Assembly: GCF_018449695.1 (NCBI RefSeq)
Contig: NZ_JAAVUY010000008.1
Location: 124,001 to 188,000, forward strand
DNA from: Bradyrhizobium sp. dw_411
GTDB taxonomy: Bacteria > Pseudomonadota > Alphaproteobacteria > Rhizobiales > Xanthobacteraceae
Length of the DNA: 64,000 bases
Direction: 5' to 3'
In this document: positions 26,509 through 35,349 of the stretch, piece after piece
Position numbering within the stretch: the stretch's first letter is position 1
Layout: each line of letters opens with the position of its first letter
Notes under the pieces: model-generated
What the model was told of the DNA's origin: nothing
Seen by the model: only the letters and a program-made list of their open reading frames with translations
Database searches by the model: none
Translations under genes and position numbers: made by a program

Positions 26509-26545
26509 GAATATACGTTCTAGAATAGATATTCCATCAACGCAA
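26509..26545 (-). promoter_or_regulatory. Promoter with palindromic operator, probable TetR site (copy 2)
   Basis: On the minus strand a -35 box TTGCGT (26545-26540) and a -10 box TAGAAC (26522-26517) are spaced by 17 bp. The 26-bp palindrome at 26509-26534 has arms GAATAT and ATATTC around core TTCTAGAA, with only three mismatched pairs. The same layout, spacing and GC-rich flank occur at 17509-17545. A repressor bound here would block the -10 box of the binding-protein gene. Confidence 0.68.
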
Positions 26546-26647
26546 GCCGATTTGTGCATCGCACTCCGGGACGAGCAGGATTTCTCGCATCGAGCGTGTT
26601 TGGCCACGGGTGTTATGAGGGGTTCTCAAAATGTCGGTGGCAGCGGA

Positions 26648-27781
26648 TCACCAGGAAAACACCCGCCGCGTAGGATCGTAGCGCGCCGCTTCGAGCGCTC
26701 TCTGATCGAACATGTTTCCTTTGGAAAGCGACCGGTTCGCGGCATATTCGCCGGAAACGGCTTGGCAACGATCGGTGATCGGCCGAATGCGCTTCTCCCA
26801 GGCCGGCAAAGCATCTTGCACGTTCGCGATTTCGTCGAGCTCCATCGCGAGGCTGTAGGAATTGACCATGGCGCAGCCCGCCCCTTGTGCGATCGCCGGG
26901 CACATCGCGTGGGCGGCGTCTCCAACCAAGGCAACCTTGCCTCTCGTCCAGACGTCCAGCTTTGTCGTCTCGTACCGGTCGTAACGAGCGGCTTGCAGCT
27001 TGGCGGCCTCGATCAACACCGGTTCAAGAAACGGAAACATCTCGACCCAGCAATCAAGCTGGATCGGCACACGCGAGCCATTGGGATCGGTGGCAGGCGC
27101 CATTAAACCCAGATAGAGGTCGTTGTCGTTGCAAGGCGAATAAAGGATGCGCTGAACGCGTGGCCAGAAATTCCACATATCGATCGTGTTGTCCCACTCG
27201 CCATGACCAAGTTCCTTTTTCTTGCGGGGGACGATGAGACGGATCAATCCGTCCGTCGATATCCATCGGTCCTGTTCGAAGCCGATGGAGTCCCGGACTT
27301 TCGATCCGACCCCGTCAGCCCCGACCACAAGATCAGCCTCTCGCACTTCGCCGTTCGCCAGCGTGATTTGCCCTGAAGTTTTCGCTTGAACAACCTCGGA
27401 ATTGACAAGAACCTCGACGCCCTCCGTCTTCGCTTTTCGCGCCAATGCATCGTGCAGGTGCTGACGCGTCATGATGCGCCAGGGAAGCCCGTTGAACGTT
27501 TCGCGTGACACGCTCTTGTTATGCATCCAGGTTTCGTACGCCGGCGGCGTGTGCGAGCCGGAAAGCACGTCTTCGAGGATCCCAAGTCCTTCGAGAACCC
27601 TTAAACCGTTGTGCCAAAGATAGATGCCGGCGCCGAACGCGCGCAATTCCGGACCCTTCTCGTGCAAGCTCACGGTCCAGCCGCGCTGCCTGAGCGCGAT
27701 GGCCGCAGTGAGGCCAGCAAACCCCGCACCCGCGATCTCCGCATGCCGCGTCTTTCCGTTGTGCCGGTTGATGTTGGTCAT
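26648..27781 (-). CDS. FAD-dependent aromatic monooxygenase (PHBH family)
   Basis: A protein of 377 residues from ATG 27781. The FAD dinucleotide motif is GAGFAGLTAAIALRQRGW, the DG motif is VVGADGVGSKVRDSIG, and the ribityl-binding GD motif is VALVGDAAHAMCPAIAQGAG. These three motifs define group A single-component hydroxylases that use NAD(P)H and O2 on aromatic or heteroaromatic rings. It is clearly related to the monooxygenase at 43016-44149 (shared GAGF.GLTAA.AL..RGWTV and GSGIY.W.NGLR.LE regions). It follows the alpha/beta hydrolase gene and is the last gene of the transcript running down from the BMP-type importer, or of a shorter one. Confidence 0.9.
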   Translation of the reverse strand: MTNINRHNGKTRHAEIAGAGFAGLTAAIALRQRGWTVSLHEKGPELRAFGAGIYLWHNGLRVLEGLGILEDVLSGSHTPPAYETWMHNKSVSRETFNGLPWRIMTRQHLHDALARKAKTEGVEVLVNSEVVQAKTSGQITLANGEVREADLVVGADGVGSKVRDSIGFEQDRWISTDGLIRLIVPRKKKELGHGEWDNTIDMWNFWPRVQRILYSPCNDNDLYLGLMAPATDPNGSRVPIQLDCWVEMFPFLEPVLIEAAKLQAARYDRYETTKLDVWTRGKVALVGDAAHAMCPAIAQGAGCAMVNSYSLAMELDEIANVQDALPAWEKRIRPITDRCQAVSGEYAANRSLSKGNMFDQRALEAARYDPTRRVFSW

Positions 27782-27857
27782 TTTGATCCGGGTTCCTTCA
27801 AATAGGCAGGCCGCCACTCCGCGATGGCACGATCGTCGGTGAAACTGCCCGGCTTAA

Positions 27858-28691
27858 TCATCCGTTCGCCGACAGGACGATTGCAGCGACCGCCTCGGGC
27901 GCCTCTTCCGGCACATAGTGATCGGTATTGTCGATCTGAATCGCCTGCATGTCAGGGCGCAATCGCTTCGTCGTCTCCCAAGCCTCTGGCGAGACAAGCT
28001 TGCTGTGCGCTCCGCGGACGAGCACAACCGGTACCGCAACCTCGGAGAATGCGACAACGAGATCCTCCCGCAAGCCCTTGGCAGTCCCGGCCATCGCGTC
28101 AGGATCGGCCAGCGGCCAATATTGGTCAGCGATCTTCCGGTAACCATGCTTCGCTCGTCGGCGCACAGCGTCCGGCGGCAGGTTGACATAGCGATTCTGC
28201 AGATAAGTCTCGATGTCGCCGACCGAATCGAACGGGCGGTTCCCGCCATTCACGCGCGACTCCAGCGTATCGAAGACATCATCCTCAATGAATGGCGTGA
28301 AATCCACCGCAACGACCGAACTGACGAGGTCAGGGCGTCGCACAGCCGCTACAACGGCGTTGCGCGCTCCGAGAGAATGGCCGACCAAAACAGCAGGCCC
28401 ACAGTCCAGCGTCTCGATCAGCGATAGCGCATCGTCGGCGAATGCAGCAGCAGAGTAGTCGCCTTCGGGCTTGCCGCTGCGTCCGTGACCGCGCTGGTCC
28501 ACCGCAATCGATCGAAAGGAGCCCTTGGTAAGATCAAGTATCGGATCCCAGACCGCGGCTACGGCGGTAATCCCATGCATGAAAATTGCGACCTGGCCGC
28601 TACCGGCCTCCCGTCCATTCAGGGCGATGCGCGGCGTCTCAATGAGGTGCTCCCGAATAGCTTCACTGTCTTCGTTCGTGGTCAATCGCAT
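27858..28691 (-). CDS. Alpha/beta-fold hydrolase
   Basis: A protein of 277 residues from ATG 28691, with TGAGGA upstream. It has an oxyanion HG motif (FMHGITAVAAVW), nucleophile S106 in VGHSLGAR, and a C-terminal histidine in NTDHYVPEE; the acid lies near VVLVRGAHSKLVSPE. Such proteins cleave esters, lactones, C-C bonds after ring fission, or epoxides. Position after a BMP-type importer and before a ring-hydroxylating flavoprotein suggests a hydrolase in the same pathway. The reaction cannot be read from sequence. Confidence 0.88.
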   Translation of the reverse strand: MRLTTNEDSEAIREHLIETPRIALNGREAGSGQVAIFMHGITAVAAVWDPILDLTKGSFRSIAVDQRGHGRSGKPEGDYSAAAFADDALSLIETLDCGPAVLVGHSLGARNAVVAAVRRPDLVSSVVAVDFTPFIEDDVFDTLESRVNGGNRPFDSVGDIETYLQNRYVNLPPDAVRRRAKHGYRKIADQYWPLADPDAMAGTAKGLREDLVVAFSEVAVPVVLVRGAHSKLVSPEAWETTKRLRPDMQAIQIDNTDHYVPEEAPEAVAAIVLSANG

Positions 28692-28763
28692 TAGCTGTTC
28701 CTCACCGTAACAAAGAATGCGAGCAAACGTCATGCCACCGCTCAGCTGCTGATGCTTCCACCG

Positions 28764-29708
28764 CTAATGTTCCCCGCGCCGGAACGGCTGCATCAAGGCT
28801 TGCGGTACCCGCGCGCGCTGCGTTGACACCACAAGTGCCGCTATCGAGAGCACATAGGGGATCATCAAAAATATCTGAGAGGGAATTGCCCCCGCAACCA
28901 CCTGCTGGAGGCGAAGTTGATAGGCGTCGAATAAACCGAACAGAATGGCACCGAGCAGAGCCTTCCACGGCTTCCATGACGCAAAAACCACAAGCGCGGT
29001 ACATATCCAGCCGCGGCCCTGCACCATCGTTGGAAAGAAGCTGTTAAATACCGCGATGGTGAGAAATGCTCCCCCCATTCCCATGAGGGCGCTGCCAGCG
29101 ACGACAGACCATATCCTGATGCGAATTGGGTTGAGTCCCTGCGCCTCGACAGCGTGCGGATTCTCGCCTGTCATCCGAATAGCCGTGCCCAGAGGCGTGT
29201 AGACCAGAACGTAGCCGACGATCACGGTCAGAATGATGGCGACGTAGGTCGGCGCGGCCTGCACGAAGATGGCCTCTCCGAGAAACGGAATATCTGACAG
29301 TAATGGTACGCGCCACGGCTGAAAGGGTACTATGGTTGGCGGCGATGCAGCCATCGGAACGGCGAGGCGGAACGTATAGTAGGCCAGGCTCGAGGCGAAC
29401 AGGGTTATACCGAGGCCCGTAACATGCTGCGACAGGCCGAGCGACACGGTGAAAACAGCATGAATCAATCCGAATAACGCACCGATGAGTGCGGCCGCGA
29501 ACAGTCCGAGCCAAAGATCGCCACTACGGTAGACGGTCAGCCAGCCCACCATTGCGCCTATTGTCATGATGCCTTCGATGCCGAGATTGAGCACCCCCGA
29601 ACGCTCGCACAGCAACGTACCGAGCGTGCCGAAGATCAAGGGCGTCGCAATGCGCAGCGTCGCCGCCCAAACGCTGGCCGTCGCCAGGATGCCGAGCGCG
29701 TCCATCAT
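28764..29708 (-). CDS. BMP/nucleoside-type ABC importer permease 2
   Basis: A permease of 314 residues with about eight to ten membrane segments, of the BPD_transp_2 type seen in nucleoside (NupQ/YufQ-like) importers: LIFGTLGTLLCERSGVLNLGIEG near the N terminus and AIRMTGENPHAVEAQGLNPIRIR in the middle. It overlaps the preceding permease gene by 4 bp. With the other permease, the dual ATPase and the BMP-type binding protein it forms a complete four-gene importer. Confidence 0.9.
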   Translation of the reverse strand: MMDALGILATASVWAATLRIATPLIFGTLGTLLCERSGVLNLGIEGIMTIGAMVGWLTVYRSGDLWLGLFAAALIGALFGLIHAVFTVSLGLSQHVTGLGITLFASSLAYYTFRLAVPMAASPPTIVPFQPWRVPLLSDIPFLGEAIFVQAAPTYVAIILTVIVGYVLVYTPLGTAIRMTGENPHAVEAQGLNPIRIRIWSVVAGSALMGMGGAFLTIAVFNSFFPTMVQGRGWICTALVVFASWKPWKALLGAILFGLFDAYQLRLQQVVAGAIPSQIFLMIPYVLSIAALVVSTQRARVPQALMQPFRRGEH

Positions 29709-30754
29709 CTTCGAATCCGATAATTGGTAAACAACAGGGAGAGCAACATCGTCAGAAGAGACACCGATACGATGACATCGGCGATGTAACTCGGAATATT
29801 GAGGGCGCGGCTCATCCCGTTGGACCCGACAAAAACCAGCGCTACAAAAATCGCACTGGCGATGACGCCCAGAGGGTGAAGCCCTCCCAGCATGGCAACG
29901 ATGATTCCGGAATAGCCCCAGCCGGGCGACATGTCGGTCGTGACATATCCTCTCACGCCAAGAACCTCGATCGTGCCGGCAAGACCCGCCAATCCGCCTG
30001 AGAGGCCGGCCACGACCAATAGCGACCGCGGCAGCGATATGCCCGCGAAGCGCGCGGCCTCGGGGTTAAGTCCGGCTGCCCGAACCTGAAGACCAAAGAC
30101 CGTCCGAGCCTGTACAAACCAGACGGCCAGCGCCACGACGAATGCCAGCAGCAAACCGACATGCAGACGGCTGCGCGAGACCAAAAGCGGAAGCGTGATG
30201 CTCGAATCGACCGCAAAGGACTGTGGCCAGCCCAGCGCGTCCGGATCCCGCAACGGTCCTTCGATCATCATGGACACGAACAGGAATGTAATGAAATTCA
30301 GAAGAAGCGTGGTGACGACCTCGTCAGCGCCGGTGCGGATTCGAAGAAAAACCGGCCCGATCAGCAGGATCGCTCCCGCCGCGGCGCCGATCAGGATGAC
30401 CAGGGTAATGGCGAGGGGCGCCGGGAACATGGCGACCGCTGAGTGTCCGACGGCCGCGCTCGCGAGTGCGCCGGCATAGAGTTGACCTTCAGCGCCGATA
30501 TTCCAGATCCGGGCTCGAAACGCGACTGCAGCGGCGAGGCCCGTGAAAATCAAGGGAGTAGCCCGGACCAATGTCTCCGTGATCGAGAGCCGGGAGCCGA
30601 AAGCTGAAACGACAAGCAACTTGTAGGCCTTGAATGGATCTGCGCCAGCCAAGGCAATCAAGAAGCCTGCGATGATCAGCGCGCTCGCAATCGCGGCCAG
30701 GGGCGCCGCCACGACAAGGGCCATCGAAATGTCGACGCGCCGTTCGAGTCTCAC
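29705..30754 (-). CDS. BMP/nucleoside-type ABC importer permease 1
   Basis: A permease of 349 residues of the NupP/YufP type with many hydrophobic segments and the motifs VAFRARIWNIGAEGQLYAGA, GADEVVTTLLLNFITFLFV and FGLQVRAAGLNPEAARFAGI. It overlaps both neighbours by 4 bp, so the three membrane and ATPase genes are translationally coupled. Importers of this class carry purine nucleosides or related compounds, but basic and heterocyclic ligands are also possible. Confidence 0.9.
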   Translation of the reverse strand: MRLERRVDISMALVVAAPLAAIASALIIAGFLIALAGADPFKAYKLLVVSAFGSRLSITETLVRATPLIFTGLAAAVAFRARIWNIGAEGQLYAGALASAAVGHSAVAMFPAPLAITLVILIGAAAGAILLIGPVFLRIRTGADEVVTTLLLNFITFLFVSMMIEGPLRDPDALGWPQSFAVDSSITLPLLVSRSRLHVGLLLAFVVALAVWFVQARTVFGLQVRAAGLNPEAARFAGISLPRSLLVVAGLSGGLAGLAGTIEVLGVRGYVTTDMSPGWGYSGIIVAMLGGLHPLGVIASAIFVALVFVGSNGMSRALNIPSYIADVIVSVSLLTMLLSLLFTNYRIRR

Positions 30755-32319
30755 TGGGCAGTCTCCCAGACACCTGCCATCATGAGGCCCAACGTCCGCG
30801 CATCGGCAGCTTCTGCGGCCAGCGGCGCTGAAAGCGAACCCTTGAAGATCACCTGAATCCGATCAGCGAGCGCGCAAACTTCATTGAGATCTTCGGAAAT
30901 CAGCAGCACGGCCGTCCCGGACGCCCGCGCGGCCAGGAGTTCCGTATGAACCGACGCAATTGCGCCCTCGTCCAGGCCGCGGGTCGGCTGGTTGGCGACC
31001 AGCAATCGCAATTGGCCAGCCAGATTGCGGCCGAGGATGAGTTTTTGCATATTGCCCCCCGACAAGCGGCGGACCTGCTGATCGACGTCGCCGCCGCGAA
31101 TATCGAACCGCCGGATTAATTCTGCCGCAAAAGCCCGGGCACCTTTCCGGTTAACGAGGCCAAACCGGGAAAATCTGTTCTCACCAATACGTTCGAGGAC
31201 GGCGTTTTCCCAGATGGCCATTTCGCCGACGACGCCTTCGGCGTGACGATCTTCGGGGATGCGGCCGACGCCGGCGCTGGCCGTCGTCCGAGACGATTCC
31301 ATCGTTGCACCGTCGAGCGTCAGGCGCCCCTGGGTTGGCGGATCAATCCCGCAAACAACATGACCGAGCGCAGCCTGTCCATTGCCGGAGACTCCAACAA
31401 TACCGAGCACCTCGGCGGCGCGGACCGTGAAATTGACGTCGCGAAGCTTGACCTCGCCACGCTCGATAAATCCAAGTTGCTCAGCGGCGAGCACTACACG
31501 GCCGGGCTCGCTGCGTTGTCGGACCGGACGGTTGACGCGGCGCCCGACCATGAGTTCGGCCAACGTCGCCTGGTCCGTATCACGCGTCCGCCTCTCGGCG
31601 ACGATCCGGCCGGCACGCAGAACGATGACTCGGTCGGATGCCTCCATGACCTCACCGAGTTTGTGAGAGATGAAAATGATCGAAAGACCCTTCTGCGCCA
31701 TCGTCCGTAACGTGGAGAACAGACGCTCTGCTTCCGGCGCGGCCAGCACCGCCGTCGGTTCGTCCAGAATCAGAATACGTGCGTCGCGATAGAGCGCCTT
31801 TAGAATTTCAACGCGCTGCCGTTCACCCACCGAAAGGTCGCTGACATAAGCGTCGGGGTTGACCGCGAGCCCAAATTGTTCGGCCAGCGCGATCAATTTG
31901 CGCCGGCCACCGGCTCGGTCCGACGCCACGCGATTGAGCGCCTCGGTGCCCACCATGACATTTTCAAGAACGGTCAGGTTATTGGCCAGCGTGAAGTGCT
32001 GATGGACCATGCCGACGCCGGCAGCGATAGCGGCGCGCGGCCGGCCGAGCTCCATTTCCCGGCCAAAGACGGCAACTTGTCCCGCATCGGGTAAAAGGTG
32101 CCCGAACAAAATATTCATCAAAGTGGTCTTGCCGGCGCCATTCTCGCCAAGCAACGCCACCAACTCTCCCTCGTACACCTTGAAGGAAATATCATCGTTC
32201 GCGACGAGCTTTCCGAACGTTTTAGTTATCTTGTAAAGCTCGAGTACTTCGCGCTGGCGTATGTCGACGTCCGTCACGGAGATCGCAGAACTCATTTCCT
32301 TGGGATCATGTACAACCAT
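30751..32319 (-). CDS. BMP/nucleoside-type ABC importer dual ATPase
   Basis: A protein of 522 residues from ATG 32319, chosen for the GAGG 6 bp upstream. The first half has Walker A GENGAGKTT, signature LSVGERQRVEILKAL and Walker B ILILDEPTAVLA. The second half has a degenerate Walker A (GVSGNGQAALG) and signature LSGGNMQKLILGR, with LLVANQPTRGLDEGA in place of a proper Walker B, as is usual in NupO/YufO-like proteins. Hairpins at 32332-32372 separate it from the binding-protein gene. Confidence 0.92.
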   Translation of the reverse strand: MVVHDPKEMSSAISVTDVDIRQREVLELYKITKTFGKLVANDDISFKVYEGELVALLGENGAGKTTLMNILFGHLLPDAGQVAVFGREMELGRPRAAIAAGVGMVHQHFTLANNLTVLENVMVGTEALNRVASDRAGGRRKLIALAEQFGLAVNPDAYVSDLSVGERQRVEILKALYRDARILILDEPTAVLAAPEAERLFSTLRTMAQKGLSIIFISHKLGEVMEASDRVIVLRAGRIVAERRTRDTDQATLAELMVGRRVNRPVRQRSEPGRVVLAAEQLGFIERGEVKLRDVNFTVRAAEVLGIVGVSGNGQAALGHVVCGIDPPTQGRLTLDGATMESSRTTASAGVGRIPEDRHAEGVVGEMAIWENAVLERIGENRFSRFGLVNRKGARAFAAELIRRFDIRGGDVDQQVRRLSGGNMQKLILGRNLAGQLRLLVANQPTRGLDEGAIASVHTELLAARASGTAVLLISEDLNEVCALADRIQVIFKGSLSAPLAAEAADARTLGLMMAGVWETAQ

Positions 32320-32331
32320 GGCAAGCCTCAA

Positions 32332-32372
32332 AAGTCCTGACAGGATTCCAGGACTTCACGGCTGCTACAGCC
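32332..32372 (-). other. Two hairpins between binding-protein and ATPase genes
   Basis: AAGTCCTG (32332-32339) pairs exactly with CAGGACTT (32349-32356). A second short stem, GGCTG (32360-32364) with CAGCC (32368-32372), lies next to it. Both fall between the binding-protein stop and the ATPase start. As at 14981 and 49369, they probably favour expression of the binding protein. Confidence 0.6.
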
Positions 32373-32390
32373 ATCGCGACTTCAACCGCC

Positions 32391-33392
32391 TCACGCCGGG
32401 TTTGAGGCGTCGACAGGGATCTCCAATTTCCCCGACATGATCGCAGCCTTGCGCTCTTCCATCGCGGCGACCGCTTCGGGGGTGACGAGATCCTTGGCAT
32501 AGACCAGTTCGTTTCCGCCATTCTTCATCAAGGAATATGACGAATAATCCTTGTTCATGGGATTTCCGGCGCGGTAATCGGCGATGAAACCGTCGATGAT
32601 CGGCCTGAACATCCAAACGGCGTTGGCAAACACGGTTTTCGGATAACGCGGCGTATAGTCCAGGTAGTTGCCAACGGACAGAACGTTGCGCGCCTGGGCG
32701 CCATCCGCGGTGCCAATTCGTTCGCCAAACAGGATGTCGGCTCCAGAATCAATCTGGGCGGTGGCGGCTTCTTTCGCTTTAGCTGGATCGAACCACGTCC
32801 TGATATAGGCGATAAGAAACTTGGCATCGGGCCGGGTCTGTTTAACGCCAAGACGAAAAGCGTTGACCGGCACGTTGACCTCGGGAATGGGGAAGCCGCC
32901 GACGGTTCCGAACACGCCGGTTTTCGACATCTTGCCGGCCATGACGCCTGCCAGATAAGCCGCCTCGTGATTAAAGGTCTGGAAGACACCGAAATTGTTA
33001 GCCTGGGGCTTGCCGCCTGATCCCATCAAAAATCCAATTTTTGGATATTCGGCGGCAACCTTACGAACGTCCCCTTCGACGGTATAAGACTCACCCCAAA
33101 TGATCTGGACGCCCTGCTCCGCATATTCGCGCACAACGCGCGGATAATCCGCCGTAGCCACGCTCTCGGAGTAAACGTAGTCAATGACCCCATCTTTCGC
33201 CGCGGCGGTCAGGGCGGCATGGACACGTGAACTCCAGGCATTTTCAAGTGGGACAGCGTGTATGCCGGCCAGCTTGATCTTGTCGGCCGCGCGGACCGGG
33301 CGGCCCAGCAACGGGACAGCACTTGCAGCGGCGGCCGTCGCGATCAATCTGCGCCGCGTCAGCATGGATGATTTTTCGATTGGAGATTTCAT
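32391..33392 (-). CDS. BMP-family periplasmic binding lipoprotein-like protein (PnrA/Med family)
   Basis: A protein of 333 residues from ATG 33392 (GGGG 6 bp upstream). A twin-arginine motif (LTRRRLIA) and a hydrophobic stretch ending in RPVRA suggest Tat export rather than a lipobox. The mature protein follows the BMP/Med pattern (KLAGIHAVPLENAWSSRVHAAL, VIDYVYSESV, YPKIGFLMGSGG, NHEAAYLAGVMAGKMSKTG, ADILFGERIG). Relatives bind purine nucleosides. It heads the importer operon and is divergent from a luciferase-like monooxygenase, with a 362-bp control region between. Confidence 0.9.
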   Translation of the reverse strand: MKSPIEKSSMLTRRRLIATAAAASAVPLLGRPVRAADKIKLAGIHAVPLENAWSSRVHAALTAAAKDGVIDYVYSESVATADYPRVVREYAEQGVQIIWGESYTVEGDVRKVAAEYPKIGFLMGSGGKPQANNFGVFQTFNHEAAYLAGVMAGKMSKTGVFGTVGGFPIPEVNVPVNAFRLGVKQTRPDAKFLIAYIRTWFDPAKAKEAATAQIDSGADILFGERIGTADGAQARNVLSVGNYLDYTPRYPKTVFANAVWMFRPIIDGFIADYRAGNPMNKDYSSYSLMKNGGNELVYAKDLVTPEAVAAMEERKAAIMSGKLEIPVDASNPA

Positions 33393-33754
33393 AACGCGCC
33401 CCATTTGTTTCGCGAGGCCCCATTCGGAACCAAGATCAGCAGGAACTTATTTGGCTGAGATTAGACCTACGACGCAGGCCAACAAGTTCAAACAACCGGC
33501 ATGAAATGCACGCGGGATGAGCGAAGACCGGTCTTTTCGCCCACTTTTGCATACGTAAGCACATCTGGTGGGCAAGTGCGTGAGGCGTGGAGCATCGCGT
33601 CGGGAAAGCGTGCATGAGCGAGCCGCGTTAAAATCGTTCAGCTCCTGCGGCAATGATGTTGGTGGTGTTAATCCAATCACAGGCAGCAGACTCGCAGGTC
33701 GATGGCCCGCTTTTTGCTAGAAATCCGGCGTTATACAAACCTGGGAGATACGCC
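33393..33754. other. Divergent control region, no gene seen
   Basis: This 362-bp gap lies between the minus-strand BMP-type binding-protein gene and the plus-strand luciferase-like gene and must hold both promoters. An imperfect 14-bp palindrome TGCATACGTAAGCA is at 33548-33561 and sits inside a wider GCCCAC/GTGGGC repeat. I see no convincing coding sequence; the apparent upstream extension of the luciferase-like frame (from 33653) lacks family similarity. Confidence 0.5.
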
Positions 33755-35098
33755 TTGAAGCGGAAGATGCATCTGGCTTTCGATTTTTCGTGGCATGAAG
33801 CCGACGCGCAATGGCGAAATCCCGAATCCTGGGTGGGCGCGCATTTTCCAGCTCCGGGAGTTTTCGAGGACCTTGCCCGTCTGTCCGAAGCGGGCGGCAT
33901 CGACATGATTTTCTTCGGCGATGGCACCGGCATTCCCAACAACTTCAAGGGCGGCATGGAGGAAGCCATTCGTTATGGCATCGGCTGGCCGCGGTTCGAT
34001 ATGAGCCCGTGGATCACCCTGATGTCGCGCGTCACAAGTCATATCGGGTTTGGGCTGACCTATGCGTCGACATTCATGCATCCCTTCTACACCGCGAGGC
34101 TTCTCAACTCGCTCGATCACGTTACCAACGGCAGAATGGCTTTCAATGTCATCACGTCGCTGCGGATGTCCGATTTTGCGAATTACGGTTTTGACGAGTT
34201 GCCGGATCACGGCGCCCGTTATGACCGGCTCGAGGAATTCATCGATGTCTGCAGGGCACTGTGGACCAGTGTCGAGCCAGACGCGTTCGTCTGGAATCGA
34301 AAGACCGGAATCGTCGCCGATCCAGCGAAAGTACGTGCGATCAATCATGTCGGAAAATATTTCAAGGTCAAAGGACCACTGAGCGTGATTCCCTCGCCGC
34401 AGCGTCAGCCTGTCATCCTCCAGGCGGGCGGCTCGCCGCGCGGCACCCGCGCCGCGGCGCATGTCGCCGATCACGTCTTCGGTATGGCCAGGGCTATTCC
34501 ATCGATGGCAAAGCAACGTAATGACCTCGATTCTGCCCTTGTCGCCGAAGGCCGTGACCCGCAGAAGGTCGGGATTTTCTGGTCTACCAGCGTGATCGTG
34601 GCCGAAACCGAACAGGAAGCACTCGCGCTCAAGGAAAACATGCTTGCGGACTTGCCGGAAGATGCAGTCGGTGTCTGGCTGTCGCATAATACCGGCTTCG
34701 ACATGGGGACTTTGCCGCCGCGCTTCACGCTGGCCGAAGTCCAGGAGCGCATCGTCGCGGCAAATGCTTCGCCTGTGGGTTACATCCATATTCTCGCGCA
34801 GGAGATCGGAGATCGTACCGAGATCACGCGTGAAGAATTTTTCCACCACGGCGTGCGAGCGGCGACCGGTTACAACACGACGGTTGCAAGCAGTGCCGCG
34901 AAAGTCGCCGATCAGTTGGAGGAAATGTTCGAGGCAACCGGTTCTCGAGGCGGCTTCATGATCCCGATCTCGCAGGCGGGGCACCGGACACCCGTCATCA
35001 ATATCATCGACCATCTGGTCCCTGAACTACAGCGGCGAGGTCGATTCCGGACGGTCTATGAAGGCCGCACCTTGCGCGAAAATTTAGCCGACGAGTGA
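33755..35098 (+). CDS. LLM-class flavin monooxygenase (NtaA/SnaA/DszA family)
   Basis: A protein of 447 residues starting at TTG 33755 with GGGAG 8 bp upstream; the product begins MKRKMHL, the usual start of this family, so the longer frame from 33653 is not used. Family landmarks are MIFFGDGTGIPNN, SRVTSHIGFGLTYAST, HPFYTARLLNSLDHVTNGRM, NVITSL, PVILQAGGSPRGTRAAA and GGFMIPISQAGH. Members such as nitrilotriacetate and EDTA monooxygenases and dibenzothiophene-sulfone monooxygenase use reduced FMN from a partner reductase to cleave C-N or C-S bonds. No partner flavin reductase is visible nearby. It is transcribed divergently from the BMP importer, which may carry its substrate. Confidence 0.9.
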   Translation: MKRKMHLAFDFSWHEADAQWRNPESWVGAHFPAPGVFEDLARLSEAGGIDMIFFGDGTGIPNNFKGGMEEAIRYGIGWPRFDMSPWITLMSRVTSHIGFGLTYASTFMHPFYTARLLNSLDHVTNGRMAFNVITSLRMSDFANYGFDELPDHGARYDRLEEFIDVCRALWTSVEPDAFVWNRKTGIVADPAKVRAINHVGKYFKVKGPLSVIPSPQRQPVILQAGGSPRGTRAAAHVADHVFGMARAIPSMAKQRNDLDSALVAEGRDPQKVGIFWSTSVIVAETEQEALALKENMLADLPEDAVGVWLSHNTGFDMGTLPPRFTLAEVQERIVAANASPVGYIHILAQEIGDRTEITREEFFHHGVRAATGYNTTVASSAAKVADQLEEMFEATGSRGGFMIPISQAGHRTPVINIIDHLVPELQRRGRFRTVYEGRTLRENLADE

Positions 35099-35228
35099 GG
35101 TGTCTCACGCACGCCTCGGTAGGGCCATTAAAGAACACACGTCAAATTACCAAGCGGATATCGCCACCCTGTCGTTCATTGCATCCCGCTGGATTAGCCG
35201 CATTCTTCGTGAACGCCAGGCGCGGTCC

Positions 35229-35251
35229 AGCAAAAAATCCGGATTTTTGCT
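35229..35251 (+). terminator. Possible terminator or palindrome after luciferase-like gene
   Basis: AGCAAAAA and TTTTTGCT flank a TCCGGA-type centre, giving a nearly perfect palindrome with one extra A. It lies about 130 bp after the monooxygenase stop. It could end that transcript in either direction, though there is no separate T-run. Confidence 0.35.
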
Positions 35252-35327
35252 CGAATTGGATTCGACGTGCTGCTCAAAAAAACTGCAGGATGGGCGTCAG
35301 GCGACCTTGATAAGTAGGAAACTTCAA

Positions 35328-35349
35328 GCCTAAACTATTTAGGCCTAAA
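35328..35349 (+). promoter_or_regulatory. Overlapping GCCTAAA/TTTAGGC palindromes, putative operator
   Basis: GCCTAAA (35328-35334) and TTTAGGC (35338-35344) form an exact inverted repeat with a 3-bp spacer, and TTTAGGCCTAAA (35338-35349) is an exact 12-bp palindrome sharing its centre arm. The three half-sites overlap the candidate -10 box at 35331-35336. No regulator gene is adjacent, so the binding protein is unknown. Confidence 0.5.

Noticed and set aside
33731..35014. 427-residue open frame on the minus strand
   Set aside because: It is antisense to the luciferase-like monooxygenase, whose family landmarks are clear. The antisense product shows no recognisable domain.
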